Shown here in pieces: positions 51,070 to 62,803 of a DNA stretch of 64,000 nt. The position numbers were made by a program, and so were the translations under genes. The notes beneath the pieces were generated by a model. The model did no database searches and was not told the origin of the DNA. It saw only the letters and a list, made by a program, of their open reading frames with translations. This DNA comes from Tetrahymena elliotti 4EA (lineage: Eukaryota; Ciliophora; Oligohymenophorea; Hymenostomatida; Tetrahymenidae), in assembly GCA_000231825.2 (NCBI GenBank), contig JH720367.1:260602-324601 (forward strand). Reading direction: 5' to 3'. Position 1 is the stretch's first letter. Every line of letters starts with the position of its first letter.

Positions 51070-52446
51070 ATGAGCTAAAAGTCATAGAATTCATACATTA
51101 GTCTACCTTCATAATGCGAAGTATTGATTGTAGGAGCAGGAGTATCAGGAGCTACTGCATTTTATTCTCTTTATAAAGCTGGAGTAAAAAATGTTGTTAT
51201 TATTGATGCAGGAAAATGTGGATAGGGAAGTGATAAGGGTTAGTTTACATCTCAGCATGCTTACTTAAGAAAAGATGACAGAAATTAAAGCAGAGTCTTT
51301 GAATATGCAAGCAAAAGTGGATCTGCTGTAATGGATTATCCAACCTCAACAATTAAGATGATGGTCAACTTGTATCCAAGTTCTTCTAAAGATTACATTG
51401 AACACCATGGATATGAAGGAGCATCTAGATATCTTAACCTAGCACATCAAGGGCTTTAAATTTAGTCTGGGCTTGCTAAACTTGCTTTCGGATAATAGAA
51501 GCTTGATGAAAATTTTGTTTAGAAGGGTTCATTATATGTGTGTGAAGAAAAAGATATTGATGATTTCAAGCAAGAATTCTTTTTGCTAAAGAAACTAGGA
51601 TGTAAAGGAGTTGAGCTATGGGACAAAGAAAAAGTTTGGGAACATGCTGGTGGCCCTTAAACAAATTTTGTATTAGGAATATATTTCCCTTATGATTCAG
51701 TTATAAATTCATAACTATTCTCTTCAAGCCTAATATAATATGTACTTGAAAGAGAACCTTCTTACAGCCTTTTTGAAAATTGTCCTTAAGCTGTCTAAAT
51801 GAAAAATAGCAAAGATGGCTATGCTTTAACAAAGCTAGCTAATGGTGTAATAATTAAAAGTAATTATGTAGTCGTTTGCACTGGTGGGCTTTTTAATGAC
51901 CCTAATTTATCAGGTATTCTCACTCCATGCTATTCTTATTTAGTCTCTTTAAAGGAACCAGAGTCCACAAAAAATGATAAGAATCGTTTACCTTATCCAA
52001 ACTCTTTAAATTTTTTTACTTGGGGATTTACTCATGATTGGTGCTTGACAAAAGGTCATTTAAGGTGTAGTGGAGAAGATCACTTTTCTGCTCTTAAACC
52101 TCCAAGAGATGCTGAAAGATGTGCTTCTCTAGCAAAATGGACTATAGATAAATTGCCATATTTAAAAGACTCAGAGCTTAACTGTGATAAAAAATATGGA
52201 GTATATTCTGAAACACCAGATTCTACTCCTCTTGTTGGAACTATGTCTCCTCAAAGCAAAATATGTTATGTTTTAGGATGCAATGCATGGGGATAGGCAT
52301 CTCTTAGCTACAGTGCTAGTCTTGTACCTGGTTTATTGGGTTATACAAAATTAAATGAAGATCAAAAAGATTCTCTAAAATTATTGACAATAAGAAGATT
52401 TGCTTTATTGAATGGAGTTAAAGAATAATATACTCCTAAATTATGA
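51070..52446 (+). CDS. FAD-dependent oxidoreductase, DAO family (458 aa)
   Basis: Probable flavin amine or amino-acid oxidase or dehydrogenase. It is a single exon of 459 codons. A Rossmann FAD-binding fold sits at the N terminus: EVLIVGAGVSGATAFYSL (GxGxxG at residues 22-27) and VVIIDAG, the acidic end of the second strand. A later strand, NYVVVCTGGLF, and a C-terminal STPLVGTMS, VLGCNAWGQA block match the closing FAD-binding elements of DAO enzymes. No signal peptide, membrane segment or clear peroxisomal C-terminal tripeptide is seen (ends YTPKL). Substrate cannot be told from sequence. Compared with neighbours it is compact, has no intron and no Gln-rich linkers, which fits a metabolic enzyme; an acquired bacterial origin is possible but unproven. 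TAA/TAG codons inside show it is adapted to the ciliate code. Confidence 0.9.
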
Positions 52447-53371
52447 TTTTTTTTTTGGTTTTTAATTAAAATTTTTGTGGAAACACTGTAAAAAATCACA
52501 AAAGTATTTTTGATCAAATTTTAATTAAGTCATTTTTATTTTTATTTTTCTTGTTTGTTCGTCAATAATTATCTTCATTAAATTACAAATTTATTGCTTC
52601 CCACTTTAAAAATTGTAATGAAAGTATTTTCTCTCTAAAAGATCTACTTTTCAATTCTGTATTTTCTAAATTAATATTTGTTAAAATTGATTCTCATTAC
52701 CTACTTGCTTTTCAACTTTTTTCTTCTCAATGTTTCTGTAGATAACACATAAATATTTATTGATCAAAATTTTATTTACATATTTCAAAAATCTTTCATA
52801 TTCTGAAAAATATTTTTAAAAATAAAAAGAATATTTTAAGAAGCAAAATCAAAATTTAAAAAATGAATTTTTCATCTAAAATATTAATCAATACTTGCAA
52901 GATATTCTAATCAATTTTTACTCTTTTTATTTAAGATATTTTTAAAAGATAAATAAGATAAATAAAAAAAAATTCAGGATAAAAAGATATTTTTGATAAA
53001 AATCATTAATTATATTTTCTTTATTTATTTGATTTTTTGGGAGGAGTTAAATTTTATTTAAAAATAGACAGACACAATTTACAAATCGATATTTCATTAA
53101 TTTCAAAATACATTTTAATCACAAAAAAAGATTAATTTATGAATTTTCTTCATAATCTAGACTCATCCTATCTAAGTAAAGGATGTAAGCTAAGATATTT
53201 TATAGGAAAATTTAAAAATTTTTATTTTGATTTGTGGAAATAATTTTTAGACTATTACTATGAAAAATATTGTTTACATATTTTAGAAAGTAAAATAAAC
53301 AAACACTCAAATTTAAAGCTAATCCTTACAAAATGTATACATGAATTTATTACATTAATTCATTTAATAAA
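52447..53371. other. Convergent intergenic spacer
   Basis: About 0.9 kb of AT-rich sequence between the 3' ends of the FAD enzyme and the REJ/GPS gene. No frame, repeat or RNA was recognised. Confidence 0.6.
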
Positions 53372-56300
53372 TCAATAGCTTTTTAATAAGAAATTTGTTA
53401 AATCATTTGTAGAAATAATAATCCACAAATAAATATGGAAGTTATTAAGGAATTATTATTTACGATAAAGCTTGATAAAAATTGATAATTTTATAAGAAT
53501 TATCGCATATTCAACTAGAATAAAATCAATTGCAACAGAATAGAGATAAGCATACCACCATTTTTCTCCAGGAGATTTTATACTTAAAAATTCTATGACA
53601 AGATAGGATATTACAACAATTATAGAAAGAGATAGTATGCATAAGCCAATTATTTTTTTAATACCTTAGGATCTAATTGATATTTTTAAGAAGCACAGTC
53701 CTATGTTTGAAATAATTGAAACCACAAATACTAATGGGATACTATATATTAAATTTAAATTATATTTGCTACTATTTTAGACTAATCCTAGAAGCTCTGC
53801 CATTAAAATATATTTCAAAAATATTAAACTAAATCTTATTGGCCTTGATATTTGATTTTCATAAGTAATTATTGAAGAAAAGAATTCATGAATGTAAATA
53901 AAGGATTTCAATATTTTTTCAAAGGTTAATACTAATTTGAAGTCTAAACTTAAAGGTAAAACCTACTAATTATATTCTACTTGTTTATTTACTTGTTTTT
54001 ATTCAAAATAGAAATTCTACTAAGGTAAAGTAATTAAATTTTGCTAGGGTGGTTACAAATTTTTTTTCTATTGTTTATTTGATCCTATATCATCTATTTA
54101 CATCAAAGAAATAATGTCCTTGCTTGAATTCTTTTCTTCTTTTTACTTATTTTGAATTAATTGCATTCTGTCTAATTCAAAAATAGAAAAGCCCGGTTTT
54201 TAGATATTATTTTTGTTATTGTTATTATTGTTGGCATTAATGTTCAGAGGAGAAATATCTTCTATGAAATTATCATTCGTATTTTAAGGAGTAGTCTAAC
54301 TTTAGCTCTTAGGAGGAGGTGGAGGAACAGCTAATTATTCATCAACCTTTGATTTTTATTTTTGCATAAACCAAATAACTCTTTAGATAGGATTTTTAGG
54401 TGCATTTTTCTCTTGTTCTGGATCAAGTTAAATTTTAAAAACTTACATATTCTTTTCTTGATCTTCAATTTATTTCTTTAAATTTTTTTCCTCATCTTCA
54501 ATCTTTTTGATTTGCTCTTTTTGTTAGTTCATTAGTTACTGCTTTTGCTCACTGAATTGTTCTTACTATTCTTTGAGTTATTTTTAGAAGCTTCTCTACA
54601 GTTAGTCTACTTATTCTTTGTTAGCACTATTTTCTAAATTCTAAGAATTTTATAAATTTTATGTAATTTCTTTTATTTTTGCCTCATAAGCACGTTACTG
54701 GTTCTCTAGTTTTAAATTTTATTCTTATTGAAGAGCAATAATTTGTTATTCTTATTATTTAACTATTTTTTCATGCATTTATTTTAAGTATTAAATATTT
54801 TAATTCAGCTCTTCCTGTGTTTTAGCTATTTTTTATTTATGTTGTTCATAATCTCTCTCTTTTTCTTTAAGTTCTTTTTCATATTACTAGAATTATTGAA
54901 GATCTTTTTGGGTAACTCCATTATTTGGAACAACCAAAGAATAAGGAACAACTGTTTAATTAACTTTCAAAAGATCTGCCTCATCTTTTATAATTCCGTA
55001 AATAGATAATAGAATAAATGCAATAAGTTAAGATATTAAAAATATAAGAACAGGATATTTAAATATATCATTGAAATTGTGCAAATCAGTTTTTGAAGGA
55101 TTAATAAAGAGATTGTTTGTATCTTCAAAAAGAACTACTGGATCTAGTGTCTTACAATAGCACAAGACATCTGTTCCAGAATTTTAAATTACTGTAGCAC
55201 AGTCATCAGATGTCCATTCACCAGAATTATTTTCATCTAAATTAACAGATTGTATAGTTGACCTATAAGTTATACATACAAATAAGTCTTGATTGAAATT
55301 TGAACCTAATGTAGCCTTTAAGTTTACAGGGTATATATCTTTCAAATATATCTTCTAGTTTTATTATCTTACAAATGAAGTGATGATAGGAGATCTTTGA
55401 ATTCCATCAGGGAAACTGTTAAGTTTTGAAAACATTTCTGAAGTATATTAATATATTTATATGACTTCATAAGGTGAATTCAAGCTTTATTAAGGGTTTT
55501 ATGGTATTATCTACATTTAGCTTGCTAATTTTTAACCTGAGTACTAGGCTAAATAAATTCCTAAAGTAGTTCCATTATAAAAAAGAGGTTAATTATTAAT
55601 TTTAGTTAGAACCAAAGCTTTTTGGCATAAAGTTGTTAAAGTATTGTATAAATAAAATGCTGAATTTTTATCTGCTAAATTTATTATTGATTCTATTAAT
55701 CTGAAAGTAGAAAAAAGCAATCTTTCTTGATTGTGATAGATTCTAAACTTCTTATAACTTGACCAAATAGTCTCATATTTAAATATTTAAGGAGTATTTT
55801 GGAAGACTATGTTATTGATTAAATTTTAAATATTTCCTTAATCAACTACTATTTATGCTAATAGTCTGTCTTTCTCAGATAGAATTCTGCTCTTACTTAA
55901 TTAATAATATTAATTATCTAAACTTTTAGATTAAAATAGATTGAAATGAGTTATCGTTTCATCATTGAATACTCTTAATTATGACATTACACTTTTTTGA
56001 TTGGATGCTATTTTTAATAATAAATTTTTGGTTAAAATTAATTAAAACAAATTTTTAACAAAATTGAATTACTTATTTATTAGGGGTAAAGATATTGCAT
56101 TATTGTAGAGATAGCAATTTATGATTCAATAGGGATTTGCAAATTTGTTTATTAATCTTCAATATAATTAATTTATAGATTGGTAATTTTATATAAAAAG
56201 CTTGAAACAGAGCCATTACTATCTTAAACTAATATCTAGATAACATAACCAAGAATTTAGGTATCTTTTGGCCATATGGTAAAAGAAATAGAAAATTGAG

Positions 56301-59300
56301 GAAAAGAGAATATATTTGAAGTAGTAAATGAGACTCCATGCAGGTTTACATACTCATGATTTTAAATCTAGTCTATATCATTAATTTATTAGATTTGTTA
56401 ATTCAAATAAAGAGATATTCTGTATTGTAAAGGTTAGAATTAAGAGACACAATTTTAAACTGAAATGGCATTATTTGCAATATTAAGCTCACATTTTTTT
56501 GGTGAATCTACCATAAAAACTTCATAATTTGTTTAGTACTGAGATTAAGTTTGAGGAGAATCGATTTCAAAAACTAGATTTAATTTTTCTTTTTGGTCTA
56601 AATAGGCCAATTAAAAGACTTTTTCTAAACTAATGTATTATTACAAACTAGATATCAATTTCGAAGTGAAATAGTAATTATTTTAGTATTAAATTGATGT
56701 TTTAAATGAAAGCTAGTCCATTCTGTCTTAGAATTAAGTTAAAATACTCTCATCAGTAATTTTAAATAGAACCTTATCTGTCAAACTTACATAACCTTAG
56801 CTCAACTAAGGTGGAACTGAAATTTAGAAAGATTATAATTAATAATCTAAAAATAAAATTTAAGATTTGCAAGATCCTTATTATACTGATCCATCAAGAT
56901 TTGCTTTTCTTACAATTATATTGAGAGTTATTCTTTAGAAATATTAGAATGTTCTTTCTGGTACTTAAATAGTTAATTTATTCATTGCTTAGTCTCTGAA
57001 TAAAGTTCCATCATACCATAAGCAATCAGTTCCTGTTTATTAATCTACACAACTCCATGATATACTCACTTAGTTATTATTATTGAAAGCTTACTAAGAA
57101 TCAGGATCAAAAACATAGGCAGTTAAAGTAAATTACTTATTCCATTATTTAATTGTATCTCCTCCTACAATTTGGACTAACAAAGGACTTTAATATACTT
57201 GTATATATACTGCTTACTAAAGATTATAACTCTATCCTTTATACATAACACTTGCTTAAACCTTTTTTTTAATTTAAATTAGTTCTCAGAATTAGAAATA
57301 AAAAATAATTTACATTAAATTGATATTTTTCTTTAGGAACTGGAATATAAGGATTAACTATGAAATCAAAGACACCTTAATTAAATAATAAGCTGGTATT
57401 TTACAATTTGTTAGATTTTAGATCAATACCATTGAAATTACCAAATTATTACTACCACTATATAAACTGCACAGTAAAAGAATCTAAAGAAGTTGAGCAA
57501 GAATTTAATTAAATTATTGCTTGCAAAAATATGCCTTGATAAGTAAAGAATGAATAAGTATTTGACCCATCTATACCATTTTAAATTTAGAAATTGAACA
57601 TTACAGAATCATCTAAAGTAGTGATTTAAATTGTTGATTGGCCAGGTACCCCATAGCTTGAAGTATATGTAAGTATAAATTAATAATTTGTATTTGCAGT
57701 TAAAGTATTGGGTTAAAATATTAAAATAGGCTAAGTCGCAAAAGCTATAGGAATTTAAACTTTATTGGAAACTTCATTCCAAACATAATTTTAAAGTGGT
57801 CTACCACCAGAGTTTTGAACTGATGAAACATAAATTTAAATTTGTTAGCAAACATTATAATTTTGAGTGTTAGTCGACAATAATGCAATAGGAGTTAAGG
57901 AAGAATTTGGCTTAGTAACTTAATTATTTGCAAAAGAAGTAATATAATCATTTATACAATTAGGTTTGTTTGTCTTTAGCTAGAAATTATTAAAAGATAT
58001 AATTACATTGTTTGAAACTGTAGAAGTAAATCCCAATTTTATAATAAAAGTTTTTTTGTCTGGAGATAAAGCACAAGAATATCCTGAGCCTAAATGAGTT
58101 ACCACTGAAGAATCTAAAACCTAAGTTTAATTTATTTTTTATTAATTAAATTTTATTTGACTTTTTAATTATATTTACAGTTTAGCAATTTTCAGCTGTG
58201 AAATCAGTAATTGTTGCACTGATTGCATTACTTGGTATAACATCATAAGTGAATTTAATATATATCTACTCATAATCTTATGAATATTCTATCTTTGCAC
58301 CACTTATGATACATGCTATTATCAAAATTAAATGAATAAAGTTAATTTAAGATAGAAAAATTTACTTTCGCAAAATGCTGAACCATAAACATCATTAAAA
58401 GAGTTTGGAGGGCAATTACATTAACTTGTACCATCATAAATTCTATTTCCGTTGCAAGATTTACAGGTTGTATCAGAGCTTATACAAGTTGCACAATAAA
58501 TATGGCATTCTAAAAAGTGTTTTAAAATAATGAATAAAAAAAATTAAAAAAAGTAAATCATTACTCTAACAAACAGGATTGCTTGTATTTGTATCATAAT
58601 ATCCACTATAGCAATTACATTCAGGAGGGTTAATACGTAAATTATTAGCACAAGCTAAACAATCATTTACATCAGCATTTTAACAAGTACTGCATTTATA
58701 ATTACATTATTAGCACTGAGTACCAATCAATACATAACCAGCTTTGCATTCCTAGCAATCACTATTACTTGTGCATTTAGTGCATTAATAAGGACAGGCT
58801 TAATATTTTGAATATTTATTTAATGAATTATTTTTTTTCAAATTAATGTTTACTCAAGCACTATTTACTAACTCCATCATCATACTACCCATCTGGGCAA
58901 GTACATGAAGGAAAATTTATTCTTCCTGGATTGCATTTTGTACAATCAGATTATGTCCCTGAGCATGTTTGACATTTATTGGAACATGGAAGGCACTAGC
59001 TTAAATTTGTTCCTACATATGTATACCCATCTAGACAATCACAAGTTGGAGGAGCGGATGTATTAGCAGATAGACAAGACGTACCTTGTTTGGATAAAAG
59101 TAAAAAAAAATTATTTTAATTTTAAATCTATTAAAAATTACAATTATCTTTTGTTAGCTCACAAGCTCCACATTTTTAAGAACATGGGAGACATGTCCCA
59201 TCTGGCGAAACAAAGTATAAAGCAATACATTAGCAAAATGGAGGCATTCTATTAACTACTGAGCAAGACTAACAAGTATTTTAAGCTACAGAACATTCAG

Positions 59301-61962
59301 TACAAGTCTTAAAGCACTCTATAGTTGAATTATCTACAGTAGAGATTGGCTAAAATCTAAGCAAAGTGAATTTAAAACTTTTAATTTAAGTGTTAGATGA
59401 AACTAATAAATTATATGTATATGAAGAAGTAGTAGCTTTAGATACAGTTAAGTCGAAATTCAAATCTTAATTAGCAGAATAAGAAATTGAATTAAGACCA
59501 TAAATAAATGGCACATATTTATCTTATTATTATGGTACAGCAAAATTTTATTTTACTTATCTTTCGCCTAAGAAATCAGTTGGATAAGTTGAAATGTAAT
59601 TGGGAATTTAAACTTACTGTTCCATAGTCATAAATCTAGAGAATACAATACAAAGATTAATATCATATATTGGGGAATCACCTTAGGATTATATAGTAAT
59701 AATCATATCTTCTCTTGTTACTGTTGAATATGATATTTGAATATCAACTTAAGTTCCCTTGACCAAACCATACCCAGTTAAAAAAATTGATACATAGGGA
59801 ATATACTCTCTTATGTAGTGGTTATAGGAATATATATATGAACCATTACCAGTAATTCTTAAGTTATTTGTGGGTGGGATGCTAATTTAAATATTTTTTA
59901 CTTTTATACCTTATTAGCCTACAAAGTTAATTATGTAAGAATATACTAGGCTGCTCATCATAATGTTAGCATTTTTAAAGTGATTAAAAGTAGAACTATT
60001 GATAGATTCAGTATCAAGATTAGGTTTAATATAAAATTAAATGTCATTTTATGAATTAGAATTTTTTTTGATCCCTAAAGATGTCAAAGCAACAATACTT
60101 AAGATACTATAGCTACTTTTTTAAATAGTAACCATATTTGAAACTATTCCAGGATTTCCAAAAGTTGTTTCTGAATAAGTTCTTATTAATGAATGTTCAT
60201 CCGAGCTAGAGGTAGAACATAACCCTCTTACTGAATCATTGTAAATGTTGCCTACTGGGCATGAGCATGTTGGAGGAGAAGTGTTAGTTGAATAGCATGT
60301 TTAACAGCTTCTAGTTGATATGTCACAGTCTTTACAAGTTCTATCGCACTTTTCTTAGCAGATGTTTAAATCAACATCCTTAATATAAACTTTATTTAAT
60401 TGAGTAGAGTCACAATCTGTAGGAAGCAGGCATTAATTATTTGTAGTCTAAGAATATCCTGGTGAGCATAGGACACATCTGCTGCCAGCTTTTATTTAAA
60501 ACACATATAAATATAAAAGAATTTTGATCTGATAATAATTACACAAAGAAAAGAGGCAGTTGGTAGAACTTAAGCAAGGAGAACCAGCTGATTCTGTCAT
60601 TACTCCTCTTGTAATAATGAAATTTTTCAAATAAACAGAATTCAAAGGTGAACTTGAGAAATTAATGACATTTGGAGAATAAGGATTCTCAGTATATTTT
60701 GTAGAAAATGGAATTTTTTTCTAAAACTATCCATTAATATAATACTCAATAATTGCCCCATCACTTAAGCTATTGATTTATTAATTTCTTAAACTAAATG
60801 TCTAATTTAAAATAATTTTAGGATTTCAAATATATTTATAATTAATCTTACAAATTAAATCCAGTTATTAACAGGGTTATTGGAGCCATTCTAATAACAC
60901 TCATTAAACACGCAAAATTTGAAGTATCCATTTACAGAATCATTCAATGCACTTACTGATAATAAATTATTTCCAGCAAACTCATTCTAAAATGAGAATA
61001 TCTACGACTAGCTAGCTATTGAAGTAATTTTACACCAAAAACCTATTATTTTGTATCATATTTTTATTAATTAAATTTATTTAAGTTAAAAATCTTTTAC
61101 TAACTGTGAATCCTGGATAAGGAAAACTATCTCCATCTTTAGGGTAAATAGGATTAAGCATGAGAGGAACTGAAGGGCGGCTTACTTTTAAGTCAAATAA
61201 ATTTCTATTATCTGATGCTAAAAAATATTAGCTTTTGTAAATATTATGGCCTGTATTAGTATTGTCTATTTCGTAGTCTTTGTCTGTGTAACTTGTTAAA
61301 TCATATTATACTAAAACTGTAGGTTCTACTCCTGAATACATTAATCTTAATTTATTTTCACTGCTTAAAGTCTTAAAATTAAAATTGAGTAAGTTAAAAT
61401 ATGCCATCTAACCACAAAAAGAGTAGTATGACAAAAATTGATGGCTGCAAGCCTTGAAAATAAATCCTGTATCAATCTATAAGAATTGAGGAGTCGCAAC
61501 ACCAATAGAAACTAAATCTGTGGGATTATAAGGGCGCATTATAAATATATCAAAACTATTTTAGTAGATAGTTACAGCTGTATAAACCCATTAAGATGCA
61601 GTATATGGAAATGTATTTGAGAATACAGAATTTGTACTCTATCCTAATATACTGATTTGAATGTTGGATGATTAATTTTACAAAACTAGCGCAAATATTC
61701 TCTAATTGCCTGAAGTATATAGTGAATATATAATATTTCCAGTAGCTTAAGGAGTATCAGTTTTTATCCATCCTGCAATGCTGTATCCATAAGCAACAGG
61801 ATTAGAGTATTCATAATTGTTTAAAGAGTAGTCTGTCTAAGAACAAGCACAAGAAAGTTTACTATTAATCATAGTTTTAATATTGCATGATTAAGCTGCT
61901 ATTTAGATTATGAATAGAGATGCTACTAATGCAAAGTGCTTTAAATAGCCTATTAGTGCCAT
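53372..61962 (-). CDS. LamG / Cys-rich / REJ / GPS membrane protein, polycystin-1-like (2686 aa)
   Basis: Large surface protein. Eleven exons join in frame; introns are 61043-61100, 60802-60851, 60489-60542, 59085-59141, 58799-58853, 58510-58564, 58316-58365, 58121-58178, 57262-57313 and 56008-56048. The order is: signal peptide (HFALVASLFIIQIAAQ); a LamG/ConA-like jellyroll (SIAGWIKTDTP, ASQWVYTAVTIY); furin-like Cys-rich modules in two blocks (CDRTCKDCD, CQTC; CQTCSG, CTKCTS); a REJ-like ectodomain (SISWSCVDQQTGTDCLWYDG); and a GPS motif, EWTSDDC, LCYCKTLD near residue 2080. One membrane segment follows (PVLIFLISQLIAFILLSIYG), then a cytosolic Gln/Glu/Lys coiled coil with PPPPP, and four more hydrophobic segments near the C terminus. 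The REJ-GPS-membrane order is that of polycystin-1/REJ proteins. A sensory or mating/adhesion role is inference. GPS residues at the usual cleavage point are KTLD rather than HLT, so autoproteolysis is uncertain. Confidence 0.9.
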
Positions 61963-62803
61963 TTATAAAAAAATAAGTAAAAATGCTTCTTCGTACTTTT
62001 ATTTGAGTTTTAATCTTAATAAGTCTCTTTTTTTGGTTTTTATGAAGAATTTAGTTTTTTTACTATTATCCTTATATACAGAATGAAGAATCTTAATAGA
62101 ATTTGGCTGTGTTTTTATAAACTTTGATTTACTTTTTAATAATTTGTATCAATCTCTCTAAATAAAAGTATTCAATCCATGATAAAATTTTTTTAAATTA
62201 GATCTTTTTTCTGCAAATATGTAAATTACTCAAAACATCTTTTACATCATAAGAAATAATCTTTTCAAAATTTTAATTATTCTTCATTTATTAATGATTA
62301 GATAGAAAGAGAGAGAATTAGATATTTAAATTTATGGATTTAAAAGATTATCTTTAAAAAAGGCTAACACTAAACTTAAAAAACAATCAAAGTCATATTT
62401 ATCTTGATCAAATTGGATCAAATTGAATAAGCACAATAACACAATTTTGTAGACCTTTTTAAATTTAAATTTGCTTAACGAAAAATAATTTCAAAGAGAA
62501 TCTTTAAATAATTAAAGATATTAAACTAGTTTAAATAAACAAAAAGTAAAAAAAATGTGTGCTTATTTTTGTTTATTTTTTTAGAAATTACGAAAGTACT
62601 GATTAGCATTTTTAAATACTTATTTATATTGTATTTTATTTGAAATTTAATTGACTGATTAAATGTATTTGCAACGATTGATTAACTTTTTAAAAAATTT
62701 TACTAAATTTTGAAGATTAATAAATTATATTTGAAGGATATTAATAGGGTTTTTATAAAAGGTTTTCAAAGTTTAACAAGTTTAAAAGATTTAAAGTGTA
62801 AAA
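61963..62803. other. Divergent promoter region
   Basis: About 0.84 kb of AT-rich DNA between the divergent starts of the REJ/GPS gene and the ankyrin-repeat gene. No gene or distinct motif was recognised. Confidence 0.6.

Noticed and set aside
51799..52296. Stand-alone 165-residue protein
   Set aside because: It is an internal piece of the FAD oxidoreductase bounded by TAG/TAA codons that encode Gln.
54420..54446. Good-looking donor GTAAGTTTTT within the REJ/GPS gene
   Set aside because: The frame reads straight through it into polyproline and the following membrane region, and the last exon is an exact fit to the stop without it. No acceptor downstream keeps the frame.
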